DNA from: Galeruca laticollis
Taxonomy: Eukaryota > Arthropoda > Insecta > Coleoptera > Chrysomelidae
NCBI GenBank assembly: GCA_963921935.1
Contig: OY998181.1
Coordinates: 117,262,957-117,326,956, forward strand
DNA length: 64,000 nt
Direction of reading: 5' to 3'
This document shows, one piece after another, positions 1 through 13,500 of the stretch. Every line of letters begins with the position of its first letter. Positions within the stretch are counted from its first letter, which is position 1. The position numbers and the translations under genes were made by a program. A model generated the notes under the pieces. The model worked only from the letters and a program-made list of their open reading frames with translations. It did not search any database and was not told the DNA's origin.

Positions 1-268
1 TTGTATAGGTAATAATGTGTGAAGGCTGGTCTATCTTTAATAATGTCGTTGGTCCTCACATGCTACTGGGGTAGTTAGGTAGCAAACCATACCTAAAACT
101 TTTATATTTTTCACAATAGAATTTGCGTTTGCTTTTTACGTCAGGATATTTCCTAGTGTTTAACTATTGCTTTATTTCACTCTATTTACTTTACATGCTA
201 GTGTATAAAGTAAATAGTTAATTTCTATCAAAAATCTGATAAAACTTATGGTAGTCGAAAAAATATTG

Positions 269-356
269 TATGCAATTCGTGTGTAAAGTCCCTTTTTTGA
301 CTCGGTGACAATATTCACATTAATCAAAAAAGGGTTACTTTACACACTTGTTGCAT
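269..356. repeat. Imperfect inverted repeat (hairpin)
   Basis: The arms at about 279-300 and 323-346 pair almost perfectly (GTGTGTAAAGT with a CCCTTTTTTGA block), with a loop of about 22 nt. Flanking ATGCAA/TTGCAT extends the stem with a few mismatches to about 88 bp. It may be a short MITE or foldback remnant. No target duplication was found. The rest of 1-439 shows nothing else. Confidence 0.6.
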
Positions 357-439
357 AAATAACTATTTCATCGTAGTCTATGATGTTACTAAGAGAATTC
401 TATTTCGAGTCAATCAAAATATGAAATGATGGTTTCTAG

Positions 440-859
440 TTACATTGCTGCCCTAGATCTCGAATATTTTGACACATGCGAGACGACATTACTTCCTTGT
501 GTCGTTCTAGAAATTATGCATCCAAATCTGGACCAGGTCACTATTTTTCCTTGTTTTTCCAGGTAATATTTAACAAGTAATCATAGGGTAAGTGCATCTA
601 TGGGATAGCCTCAATTGCTGCATATCTTAATGCGGTCTACTATTAAGGCTTCTTCTTCAGCACTAAGTACAGTCTGTTCTCCTCGTTTCCTTAATTGGCT
701 TCACGGTTTGAGATGTATGTGCAGTGTTGTCATTGAGATAGAATATTTTTCTGCACATTTTCTCAGTGATTTACTACTTTTTACTTCCTCTAAAGCGTTT
801 TCCATATCTCTTGGATTGGTATTCGACTTTTTTCTTATACTGGTGTAATTTCTTGGCAT
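440..859 (-). pseudogene. Degenerate pogo/Tigger-like transposase, N-terminal part
   Basis: Reading the minus strand from an ATG at 859 gives one frame starting MPRNYTSIRKKS, followed by a helix-turn-helix of the pipsqueak type (DMENALEEVKSSKSLRKCAEKYSIS). After it come LSAEEEALIVDRI and a stretch near KYSRSRAAM that fit the second DNA-binding half of pogo/Tigger-family transposases and their CENP-B/jerky-like relatives. Three in-frame stops interrupt it, and the DDE catalytic part is absent. It lies downstream of the host zinc-finger gene and is most likely a dead transposon fragment. No terminal repeats were found, so its borders are only those of the recognisable frame. Confidence 0.65.
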
Positions 860-1425
860 CTTTTAATCTACAGTACCTGGAAGAAAGAAAAGGTTGTTAC
901 AATACATATTCATATATATCTTGCCAGATATGAATGACATGCAAATTGTACTGAAAGGGCGAATAAAATGTGACAGTAATCTGCGGGGTGAATTGGAATG
1001 ACAAAACAATGTATTCCAATACATCCCGTAAATATTAAACCTATGACGTTATAAATATTTTTTTTTGCATGACGCAATTTGAGAAATAAGTGTATTCTAA
1101 TAAAGCATGTTGTTGTATAAACCTATGCCTAATAAAATACTCTAATTATAGATTTAGGATACGAAAAAGTCTGTACTTACATACAATATTTTGCAGATAA
1201 TGAAAAGGAGACGTTATGTTGGGTGAAACTTGCACTCTTGATTTTAAGCTTGTAGTTGTGCCAACATGATAAAACTTAATTTCTCAACCCCTCATGATAT
1301 TAGCTTCCTAAATAAAAATTGACAACTAGTATTATACTAATGTGTATTTATAAGGAATTTCTTTGTATGAATGAATGGAAAGTTTCATTCCGATTCACCC
1401 CGTTTTATGGTATGTGATTTGTGTA
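860..1425. other. Non-coding; includes 3' flank of the zinc-finger gene
   Basis: No coding frame is recognisable. This stretch directly follows the stop codon of the minus-strand zinc-finger gene and should hold its 3' UTR. I could not identify a convincing AATAAA on the minus strand. Confidence 0.4.
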
Positions 1426-1567
1426 TTAGGGTGACGATATGTAAGGCTTCACTCCACTGTGTATAGTTAAGTGTTTTTCTAAAGTTGTTCTAGAAGAAAA
1501 CAATTTGGAACAAATCGGGCATTGGTAATTTTGTGTTGAAGAAACATTTCGGTGCTTCAGCATATGT
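1426..1567 (-). CDS. ZAD-C2H2 gene exon 6 (last exon)
   Basis: The acceptor is TTTTTATTTTTAG. The first base completes the codon from exon 5. It supplies HMLKH of finger 9 and the canonical finger CPICSKLFSSRTTLEKHLTIH. The tail SGVKPYISSP ends at TAA (1428-1426). It encodes only 46 full codons plus the stop. Confidence 0.88.
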
Positions 1568-4500
1568 CTAAAAATAAAAATTATAATTACACACCATTTA
1601 TATAATTGATAAAAAATAGATATTACTGCAACTTAGGGTTTGCTCCTATTAACAGGAGAAGCTAGAGCAGACTTTTAAATTTTGTAAAAAGTATCATGAA
1701 AGAGTCAATGAATTACAAATATGCTATTACCATCCAAAAAATCCTGCAAGGAGGATTGGGACATTGTTAAGAAAATATTTACCAGACAACAGTTGGAATG
1801 GGCAATAAGTACCTTTCAACCATATAAATAACCAAGAGTGGATGAAATATTTCCAGCCCCCTGCAGAAAGGGATAGAGGAGACTCTTCCTCGCCTGCTGA
1901 AGATTACAAGAAGTATTCTAGCAGTGGGTGTAGTAACTAGAAAATGGAGAAGGGCAAGGGTAACGTTCATACGAAAAATAGGGATAAAAGATGGGACTGA
2001 TCCCCAATCTTTTAGACCCATCTCCCTAACATCGTTTCAATTCAAAACGATGGCGAAATTGAATAACAACATAAGAACGGAGAATCTGGAGAATACACCA
2101 CTTCATAAATGTCATCATAGAGGTATGTTGGGGGTTATATTTATATTTAAACTCCTAAATGGGTAGGTTGATTGTGGGGATCTTTTGAGTCAGGTGGGGC
2201 TTAACATTCCTTGTCGGAATCTTCGCCATCAAGTTACCTTTCATGTGCCCTTTCATAGAACAACATATGTTGCTATGAGTCCTATAAATAGATATCTGTA
2301 CTTTTTGAATAGCTTTAATTTTGATATTTTCAAGATGTCTTTGGGTATGCACCATATAGCTTATGAGTGTTCAATACCTGTGTTCAGTGCAAACCAAGCT
2401 AAAACCCTATTGTTGATGAATTTTACAATGATTTTAGAAATGGCAACTACAGGGGTCTTAATGAGTATTTAGCATCAGTTAATTGGCAAGTATATTTAAA
2501 TATTTTTGATGAAAATTCCCAAGTACAGCTCTTTTATGAGATGCTGGCCATAGGTGTGGCATGTTTTGTCCCCTTGAAGCGATTTAGAACATCTAGCTTT
2601 CCAAAGTGGTTCTCCTCTGAGTTGCAACACCTGACTCAGTGGAAAAGGCAGGCTCATTCGCTGTTTATTGAGTACCCATCAAATGCTAATTATGCAGTAT
2701 TTTCTCAGCTGCGTGCTGAGTGTAAGAGAGAGACTATGTTGTGGGTATAGACTTAAAGCTAAAGGATGATCCCAATGGTAAAAACACCAGCAGTAATGAT
2801 CTTGAGTTTGTTGACAATGATATTGGCAACAACATTATTTGCACCGAAATATCCAAAACTGACATCTTTGATGAAATTACTAAGCTTCTAAATAAACAAA
2901 CCTCGGGTCCCGATGGTGCTCCTAACTTTTTAGTAAAACAGTGTGTTTGAACTATCATTCTGCCTTTGTTTATTATTTTTAACAGATCCCTGAAAACTTC
3001 TATATTTCCTGACAACTGGAAGCAAAGTTATGTGATGCCAATATTTAAAAGTGGTCAAGGGGATAATGTGGCAAATTACGGAAGTGTATGTATCCAGTCG
3101 GCCATTCCGAAGCTTTTTGACTGTCTTGTCAGCAAACAATTGACGTGGATGTGCGGTTGGTTATACCCGGAAGAACAACATGGTTTCACTAGAAATAGAT
3201 CAACGGTGTCTAATTTGGCGGTTTATGAAACATATATCTTAGAGAGTATGGAAGATCGTAAGCAGGTAGATGCAAGATACACTGACTTTTCTAAAGCTTT
3301 CGATCGTGTAGACAATCAGCTGCTTTTGCGTAAACTTAGTAAAGCTGGATTCCATTTAGTCTTTGTTCTTGGATCGAAAGTTTAACCCAACGTACTCAAT
3401 ATGATAAGATTGGCAGCTTCTTCTCGGGGGCAATCTATGTTTCATCTGGTGTTCCACATCACTGCTTGTCACTCTTATTTAATATTTTCATCAGTGATAT
3501 AGTTGATTGTGTTATGAACGGCAAATGTTTAAAATTTGCTGATGACTTCAAGTTGTGGAGAACGGTGGAAATTGTGCGAGATCAGGAATTGTTACAGGAA
3601 GGTCTGGATAGGCTGGCTGTGTGGCATACAGCAAATAAGCTCCAGCTGAATATTGTGTTGCTGCATTAGTTATTTTCGTAAAGCAAGTAGGGCTCAAACT
3701 AGTTATTCCATTAACGGTAAGGCTTTAAAATATGTTTCATCGATTAGGGACTTTGGAGTTGTTCTGGATGAGAAATTATCACTTATTGAGCACATCAATA
3801 CAATCTCAGTGAAGAGTTCAAAAATGCTGGGCATGTGATGAGGAATTGCAAGTATTTTTCTGTTGAATCTACAAAACTAGTATATTGCTCCCTTGTTAGG
3901 TCCATCTCAGTAGTATGGTCACCATACTTTCATAATCATATTAATTCAGTTGAAAAAGTTCAACATTGATTTCTTAGATACTGCGCTTTTAGGAACAACC
4001 ATAGAATATTAGACCATAATTATGCTGAAATTTAAAAAGAAATGTCACTAGCTGCTCTTGGTTATTGCCATATGTTGGCGACTATATTTATATTTAAACT
4101 CCTAAATCGGCAGATCTTTTGAGTCAGGTGGGGCTTAGCATTCTTTGTCGGGGTCTTCACCATGAAGTTACCTTTCATGTGCCCTTTCATAAAACAACAT
4201 ATGGTGCTACGAGTCCTATGAATAGATATCTGTGCTTTTTGAATAGCTTTCATTTTGATATTTTCATGTCTTTGGGTCAGTTCAAACCTTGTTTAGGGCT
4301 GTGATATGTTGGGTTCTTATTTTTTATTTATATAAGCATTGTTTTGTACCTGTAGCTACATGGAAAGTGTTATGTATTTCAAAATAATTGGTTATGTTGT
4401 ATCAGTCTTTATACCTGACCTTATTGTATTATTTATTGTTGTATTATAACAGTTAGTGGGGTTAGTGCTCTGCATCAGCTGACCGAAGTCATCCAGAGAC

Positions 4501-7500
4501 CTCTAAACAACAAATAAATCGCAATATGAACATTCCTGGATATATCTGGGGCCTTTTACAAAACAACTCATGTATCTATTAAAGAAACACTAAAAAGGCG
4601 AGGTGTAAATGAAACCATCATAAAATGGATGTATGAGTTGTTGACGATGAGGATAGCTGAGACACAGGTGGGGAATCAAACCACCCCAGTTAAAGCTACT
4701 CGTGGAACAACTCAAGAGGGAGTGATATCTCCCCTTCTATGGAGCCTCATAGTAGATGAGTTGCCCTACAGGCTTTGAATGTATGGGCAATGCTGATGAC
4801 ATGGTTCTAATAGTCAGAGGAAAGTGGGAGAGCACCTTGTGTGATTTATTACAAAAGAGCCTCAGAATTATTGAGCAATGGTGCTTGTCAGTACTAACCC
4901 AAACAAAACCACAATAATTCCATTTACCTGGAAAAGAACACTTCCAACCAAGAAACTCCTATCTTTAAACGGGGAAATTATAGAATGGAAATAAGAAGTT
5001 GAGTATCTAGGGATAACCCTAGACAGTAAACTTCTGTGGTATAAGCATGTTGAAATATCTGCTAGTAAAGTAATAAAAGCTTTGATGGCGTGCAGAAGGT
5101 AAGACTTGGGGCTGTAACCCAAAAATACTGCCATTGATGTACGCCATGATTGTGAGACCAGTAATTATGTATGGGGCAATAGTCTGGCATACCAAAGCAA
5201 GTCAGAGCAACACGAGGAAGACCCTCGACAAAGTTCAAAGGCTTGCCTGAGTGTGCATCACTGGAGCTATGGGAACGTGTCTAACTAGGGCAGATTACAG
5301 ATCTCACACCTCTACAAGGCGTTTCAAAAAAAGGTGACCCCGTCTCTAGGATAGGTAGAAAACTGAAAAATAATTGGGATTTGCTTAGTAAAAAATTTTC
5401 GGAACGCCGTATTTACGATAAAGGGCGCCGAAGAAAAAAAATATATACACATTTTTTACGATTTTGCCGAAACTACTGACAACATTGTAATGAAATTTTA
5501 TATGAACACGTTTTGGAAGTTCATACATCCCATGAATTTGTTTTTATGACTGTCATAGAGGGCGTTAGCTACGCGGTTCGTACCAAGTAGTATTGAGGTT
5601 AGATATAATTTTAATCAAAATTTCAAGTGAACTTAAACATCATTCAATTTTACACCAAAAAGGTACTGTGTTGTATGTATAGTGGTGGAGCAGGACATGG
5701 CATGATAGCCATGTGTTGTATGAATTGTTGATAGTTGATGTGACGGATAAACCATAAATTTCAAGATTATGCCATGGATTAAAGTAATAATAATAATAAT
5801 GTTTATTTTAAAAAATGCTACAATTATTTGTACAAAAACAATTACAACATGTAATAAAATGACGTCAAACACAATGATTCAAAACTGATGTTTTAAAAAA
5901 TTCTCAACACAATAGGGTTCTAGATCTACAAGTATATTTTTGATGTTTTTTTTTAATTGATTGCTACTAGCAGAACGTCTCACAAGTACTGGTAACTTGT
6001 TGTAAAATTTCATTGCCACATAATACGGAGATTTTTCAGTAAGTCTCAATGTATGATACGGATAAATGAGATCATGCCTCCTGGTGTTATATTCGTGTTC
6101 TGTGGCATTTAGATTAGAAAGTTCTCTATTTTTAAACAAATACATTAAACAATCAAAAATGTACAGAGCTTAAACAGTCATGATGTTATTATTCTTAAAA
6201 ACTGTTCGACAAGACTCCTTATAATGTTTGCAATTGATTATTCTCATTACTCTTTTTTTAATAACAAATATTCTATTTGTGTTCTTATTGGATCCCCAAA
6301 AAATTATTCCGTATCTCATGACCGATTCAAAATTTGCAATATAAAGAGATAAAGCTGCTTGCTTGTCTAGATATTTACAGATTATTCTTAGTCCATAGGA
6401 CACTTTTTAATTGTGGACTTACCCCAACCTGGATTATAGGGTGAAAGTAAACATCTCGACAAGTATCACTGGATTAAATAACACTTGAATTAACTATACA
6501 TGACCAATTCCTTCATTTATTCGTTTGGGTTGTGCGGAACAGACCGGGCACTTGACCTAAGTCATTGTACCATTCCCAATATTGTCTACTTCCACTCCAA
6601 AAGTTTCGTACCTTCGATATAGGTCACTAGCTTATTTGGGGGGATTTTGAATAGTTCTGATGGTTGTATTGTTTCCTTTCCAAAATGCTTCTGCCTGAGT
6701 TCTTGTAAGTTCTCACAGGTGTTTCATCCTTTAGTTCGCATTTCCAACAGATAGTTTCACTGACTTTTCTACATGCCCTATAATTTACTAGGAAGTTCAA
6801 ATCGTACCAATTACATACATTCGTTATTATCCATAAACAGAACAGAATATTAATTGATTCTTAGATGTTTACGATTCTACTTCTTATAGTAAATAATTGG
6901 TGCAATGTTTATAAATATGTTTATACTTAGTTTAAAATATCTCTTGCTAACATGTGTTTATTATTATATTTAGTTAAACAATTGTTTGAGTTTTATCAAC
7001 CTCGACATGATCTGAGTTCGTATGAATTGTTTCTAACCTTTGAGGTTAAAACCACTACAGTACTCTTGGTAAAACTCGATACCGTGTACTGTTTTTGAAA
7101 TATTTTGATTTGAAAATTATAAAGTAATAACTGATGCTGGAATAAAGTAATGATAAAGTTATTAATTATTATTGATTAGTATGCATTATGTAAATTAAAA
7201 GTTTTTTGTCGCGTAAATGAGACCTCATCGATAAAACGGATACATGTTAAAACATTGGGATTGAGGGCTATCCTTTCTTGTAACGCTTCTCAAAAATCCA
7301 TTCTAATAGGTTTATCTTGATTTTCTCTAAATTTTTCATGGAAGACTGTCATTTATTGATAGTTATAACGAGTCAACAATAATTAGATTTTTGAAAACTT
7401 ATTTGTAAAATTAGATATTGTTAATCAAAATCTTGAATACAACCTTAGGCGAGTGTTTAGGAAACTCTAGTGCAGATGTTACACGCTATGCAGAAAAGTT

Positions 7501-10500
7501 TCCTAGAAGAAACTTACCAAGTAAAAATACATTTAGAGCAATTGAACGACGCTGCCGAGAAACTGGGAATGTGAGACAATAAAATAATGAATTCTGGTAG
7601 ACCAAGAACAACAAGAACCATTAATAACGAATATATTATTTTAAATTTAGTTGATCAAGATCCAACAGTTAGCATATGGAATATGGCAAGACAAATAAAT
7701 ACATCTTCAAGTACTTGGAGGATACTGAAAGGGCAGCAGCTACATCCTTATCATTACAGACAAGTCTAAGAGTTCTTGCTAGATAATCTGCCAGTTAGAG
7801 TGGATTCTTGCCAAACTTTGCAAGAAAGGACATGCCTCAATCCAAATTTTTTTAAAACGTATTATTTTTACGGACGAGGCCACCTTTAAGCGACAAGGTA
7901 TGTTTAACTACCATCATGCACTGGTGTGATAAGAATCCACAAGTCAAAAGGGTATCACATTACCAACACTCATTTAAAGTAATGTTTGGGCAGCAACTTT
8001 AGGTAACAAATTAATAGGTTATCACATTCTTCTTGGTGATGGTGATATGTACCTGGATTTTTTAAACAATCACTTATTCGAGATATTAGAAGATTTAACG
8101 CTAAACGAGCGAAGATCTGTATTTTTTATGCACGATGGAGCTCCGCCGCACTTTGATAGAAGGAGTCGTAATTGGTTGAGTAACTATTTTCCGAATCGAT
8201 GGATTGGTATAGGTGCAGAAACTCAGATTCATTGGCCTGCTCGATCATGCGATTTTAATCCTTTGGACTACACAGTTTAGTCATATCTTAAGGAAAAAGT
8301 CTATGCTACAGAGGTAAATTCACGTTAAGAATTGGAAGACAGAATTCAACGTCACTTCAATGACCTCCTAGCTGATCCCCAACCGTTTAGAACAGGGGTC
8401 TCCAAACTTTGAAGCCTTGGGGCCATAATATTTTTTTCGGTATGTTGCAAGGGCCATAACAATTTTAATTTTTCTGTCCACCTAAGCATATATAGGCTTT
8501 TATTGCATTTCAATTACTATTGATTGTGTATTGTGACACGTAACGACATCTAGTGTCGAATAGCGATACTATGTACTGTTCTAGGAACTATCTATTTCAG
8601 CTACCCACTAACAGGTGGCATATTTGGAAATTTCCGCATTGGTTCGAGAAAGTTCTGGTTCTGGCTAGTTTTTCCAATCATTTCAAGATGGCAGTAATTG
8701 CATAGGTATAAAAAGGCTAGCGGCGCCATTGCGAGTCAGTTTGTACGGGAAAGGCGAAGAAAGCGAAGTTTCCTATTGTGAAATAAAGTAAGTATTTTGA
8801 TTAGACTTGTTTTTATGTGTGATTTATTGGTATGGAAAAGAAGCGAAAAATAAACAATGAATGCAGAACGTTCCAAGATAAATGGAACTTTCAGTATTTT
8901 GTGATCGACTGCAGTAATAAGGCGCTATGTTTAATTTGTAATGAAACCATAGCTGTTCTCAAAGAATATAACATTAAACGTCACTATGAATCCAAACATC
9001 TTCAAAATTACTCTAAATATACGTACGGAAAAATTTCAAGCTTTGAAGCGCGGACTGATATCGCAGCAATATTTGTTTACCGAGGCAAATACTGAGCAAG
9101 AGTCTGCAACTCGCTCCAGCTTTCGCGTGGCTCTTGAAATCGCAAAATGTGGAAAACCATTCACCGATGGAGAAATGATAACAATAATGCTTGATTGTAG
9201 TAGCTGAAGAAATATGCACCGAAAAAGTAAATTTATTGAAAGGTGTCAGTTTGTCAGCAAACACCGTGGTTCGGAGGGTGCAAGACATCGCAGAAAATAT
9301 ATCATCTCAACTGTCTGACAAAAATGGACATCTTGAGTGGTTTTTTCTAGCCTTGGATGAGTCAATGGATGTGTCAGATACTGCTCAGGTGTTGATTTTT
9401 ATTCGTGGAGTCGATAAAAGCTATGACGTGTATGAAGAACTTATTGATATTGATAGTATTCACGGCACGACAACTGAGGCAAATATTTTTAAGGGAGTTG
9501 AAAATGCCATTAATAAAAAAAAACTTCGATGGAAAAACTTGAAATCTATTACCACTGATGGAGGCAAAAATATGTGTGGTAAAAATAAAGGAGTCGTCGC
9601 ACTTGTGTTCAAAGGCTGTAGAAAATGATGGTGGTTCAAAACCATTAGTTTTACATCGTATCATTCATCAACAGTCCTTGTGCGGAAAATATTTGGATTT
9701 GTAAGACCAGTCATATCAGTTCTAATTTTATCAGGTTCACAGGGCTGAATCACCGACAATTCCGCAAGTTTATTGAAGAGATCGGTGAAAATGATTTGCC
9801 ATATCATACTGCCGTCCGCTGGCTTAGTTGTGGAAAAGTCCTTAAGCGCTTTTTTGAACTTCAAGCAGAGATCGAATTTTTTTTGAATGAGAAGCATCGC
9901 CCTTGTGCCGATTTAGGAAATAGAGAATGGCTGTGGAAATTAGCATTCTATGTCGATTAGACAAATCATATGAACGAACTGAATTTGAGATTGCAAGGAG
10001 AAAATCAGCTTCTTCCTGATTTATACACCAATATCAAATCGTTCAGGCAGAAAATAATACTATTTCAATCGCGGTTACGTAAAAAATGTTTCACACATTT
10101 AAAAACATGTGAAATATTCAGCCACACTACAGAGACTGAATTTCAAGTCGATTTTGCAGTCAAAACTTTGAGTGCTTTAAAGATAAATTTCGATACTCGT
10201 TTCTCAGATTTTGATGTCATTGTGAATGAAATTAAGCTTTTTCAAAATCCTTTTGATTCTGACATTGAACCCTGGCTCCGGAAGTCCAAATGGAAATTAT
10301 TGATTTACAGTGCAGTGATATGTTTAAGAACAAATATCAAAATTCATCTTCCACTGGCACAATTTGATAATTTGCATAAATTTGCTCGTGGATGGTTTTC
10401 TGTTTTTGGTACTACGTACTTGTGTGAGAAAACGTTTTCCAAGATGAAGTACACAAAAAATGTTTACAGATCTAAGTTAACCAATGAACATCTTAAATCT

Positions 10501-13500
10501 CTCTTAATAATTGGCACAAGTAAAATTAATCCACAACTACAAACAATTGTCGATGGAAGATTACAATTACATAAATCTCATTAGTGTTTTTTTTTGTTTT
10601 ATTAGTGGGATTAATTTCAATGTAATTATTTGTTAGTTATTAATATGCTTAAGCTTAAAATACGTCATAATTTCTATCATAAAGATATACCTTGGAAGTA
10701 AATAGAACCGAGTAATTATCATTCTGTGTTTTCATTCTCTTCCATTCAACTTATCACAGCACATTGGCTGCCGTGGGCCAGATTGATGACTAGTCTTAAT
10801 TTGTCGCGGGCCGGATTGATGGCCGTGGCGGGCCGGAATTGGCCCGCGGACCGAAGTTTGGAGACCCCTGGTTTAGAAGATTATTGGATTTTTTAGAAAA
10901 AAGGATAAAATTGTGTATTCGTGAAAATGGAGGACATATTGAACACTTACTCTAATTGAATCTTATGTTCTTAGTCTTTATTTTAATTTTCTTGTGATTT
11001 TTTGTTTAATTAATAACTTTATCATTACTTTACACCAGCATCGGTTATTACTACATAATTTTCAAATCAAAATATTCCGAAAACGGTACACAGTATCGAG
11101 TTTTACCAAGAGTACCGTTTTGGCGTAAAGTTGAATGATGTTCACTTGAAATTTTGATTAATTAATATAACCTTAAAAGAGTTATATTCAATACTACTTA
11201 GTACGAACCATGTAACTAGCGCCCTCTATGAGAATTAGATATAAAAACAAATTCATGGGATGCATCAGCTTCCAAAACATATTCGTATAAAATTTCTTTA
11301 CAATGTTGCCAGTAGTTTCGGCAAAATCGTAAAAAATGTGTATACATTTTTTTTTCTTCAACGCCCTTTATCTTGAATACGGATGATGTTAAATTTTTTA
11401 CTAAGAAAACCCCAATTATTTTTCAGTTTTCTACCTATCCTAGACACCGGGTCACCTATTTTTGAAACACCATGTACATCTGGTGATAGAAAGATCAGCC
11501 CAAGAGGCAATTTTTAGGATATCTAGGAAAGGTTCAGGCAATGAGAGTATGGTCCTCTAACAAAATACATCTCATTAGCGAATCTTCCCAGTAATGAAAT
11601 TATAAAGAAAGTAAGTATCGAAAAGAACTTTACTACAATGCTAAGTAAGATGAAAGACTGGGAAAGGGAATACATCCTCCAAACTCTCAAAGAAAACACC
11701 ATTAGATGGTACACAGATAGTTCAAAAACTACCAAAGGAGACGGCGCTGTAGTATTTAGGCCTAGCACTAGATACTCATTATTGTTAGGCTTCTGCCCGA
11801 GCGTCTTTCAGACAGAAATACTAGCGATCAAAAGATGCGTGGAAATTAACCTAGAAGGAAACTATCAGAAATGTGACATATCGATTCATTCTGATAGTCG
11901 AGCAGCTATCAAAGCATTGAGCTCCCATGTAACTGACGCAAAGTTGGTATGGGAATGCCGAAAAAAACCTGATGAACTAGGCAAGAATAACAGGTCTCTT
12001 TAGTCTGGGTTCCTGCTCACACGGGAATCACAGGAAATGAAGAAGCTAATTTACTTGCCAGGAAAGGAACACGAACGCCCTTAATTGATTGACCCAGAGC
12101 CTTTCTGTGATGTAGGAAAATGCTCCCATAAGAAAGAGTTTTGGAAAGAGGAAACTGAAAGAGAAGCATTCCCGGGCTGGATTAATCCAAAAAGTTCCTG
12201 CGGAACTTTGACACAGCTAGGTCCAAAAATTATTTGGATCTCAATAAAAATAAGCTACATCTTCTCATGGGCTTCCTTACAGTACACCGCCGCCGTAGGA
12301 AGCACCTAATGAGAACAGGTCTAACCAAAATTGTCGAGTGTAGATTCTGTGGGGAGGAGGAAGAAACTCCGGATCACCTTATTCTAGAATGCCTCGCCAT
12401 AGTAGGCCAATGCAAAAATGCTTCTGATAAGAAACTTGCAAGAGTGAGGATCTAACCTCCTTGAAGCCATCCCAAATAGTAGAAGAGTTCATTCAAACCC
12501 TGGAACTGGAAGGTGAGCTGTAGTACTAACGAGAACAGCTCTGATAGGGGGGGGGGGCACAATAAACCTTAGTTTACAGTGCATTGCCCCGTTAAAATCT
12601 AATCAATTCAAATATATTTGATCTTTTTTCAATGTAGGTTTCTTCCAAAATAATACCCTTACGCTAATCAATAATACATTCATAAAAAATATTTAAATGC
12701 ATTTTCAGTAATCGATTTTAGTACCAAATTTTTCTAGCCATATCAGAATACTGGTATTGCTTTAATTAGTCCTCTATCGGTGGATATAAAAGTCTGTAAA
12801 TAATTTCTAGGTTTTTTCATGATCACTTTTGTAACAATTTTTTTTCCAGCTTCCTATAAACGGATCTTGAGACTCAGACACTCTTATTGTGATAATAAAG
12901 AGAATTAACATGCTAAATGGCGTTTTGAGCCTTATTTTTCGTAACATACAGCTTTCATTACATTATTGGGTAATATTTGGCAAAGTATATAATAGATAAA
13001 AACATGTCTCACTTACATGTAAATATTGGTAACATATAATCCACACACTCTACACAGCGCTTTTAAATTTGTCTTTGGATGTTTCAATGTTTTATGGTAA
13101 TTTATATTTTTAAACATCAGTCTACAAATTGAGCAATACCCTGAGGTTTTCTTTCCATTAAAATGAACTTTATGGGTATGTACTTGACGCGTTCTTGAAT
13201 TTAGGAATACTTTGAAACAGAATTTGCATTTAAAAACACCATACTGATGACAAACGTGTTCCACTAATTGTTCTTTCTTCAAAAATCCCTCACCACAATA
13301 TTTACACCTAAAAAAAAATTAGTATTAAAATGCTTTCCTTGCATTACTTGACATGATTATTTTTTTTAGATAAAGATGACTAATTCTTTGGCACACAGCA
13401 ATTCTTTCTGTTAGAGTTAGTGTATTATCTCATACGCTATAGTACTGCAACACGGCAAATCCAAAAACATCTTATATCCAGTGGTAGTTGGATTACTTCA

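Larger units (their letters stand above)
5315..11474 (+). mobile_element. Tc1/mariner-like element with long TIRs and nested insertions
   Basis: Both ends read CA(A/T)GG(C/T)GTTTCAAAA in inverted orientation and are flanked by TA (5313-5314 and 11475-11476), the usual target duplication of this superfamily. The inverted repeats are long: the right one runs about 11008-11474, and the left one is 5315-5667 continued at 7060-7165 after a 1.4-kb insertion. Inside lies a broken transposase, itself interrupted by a hAT element. The uninterrupted element would be about 2.3 kb. Confidence 0.85.

Noticed and set aside
615..848. 77-codon plus-strand open frame
   Set aside because: It is the reverse shadow of the pogo/Tigger-like remnant on the minus strand, which shows real family motifs.
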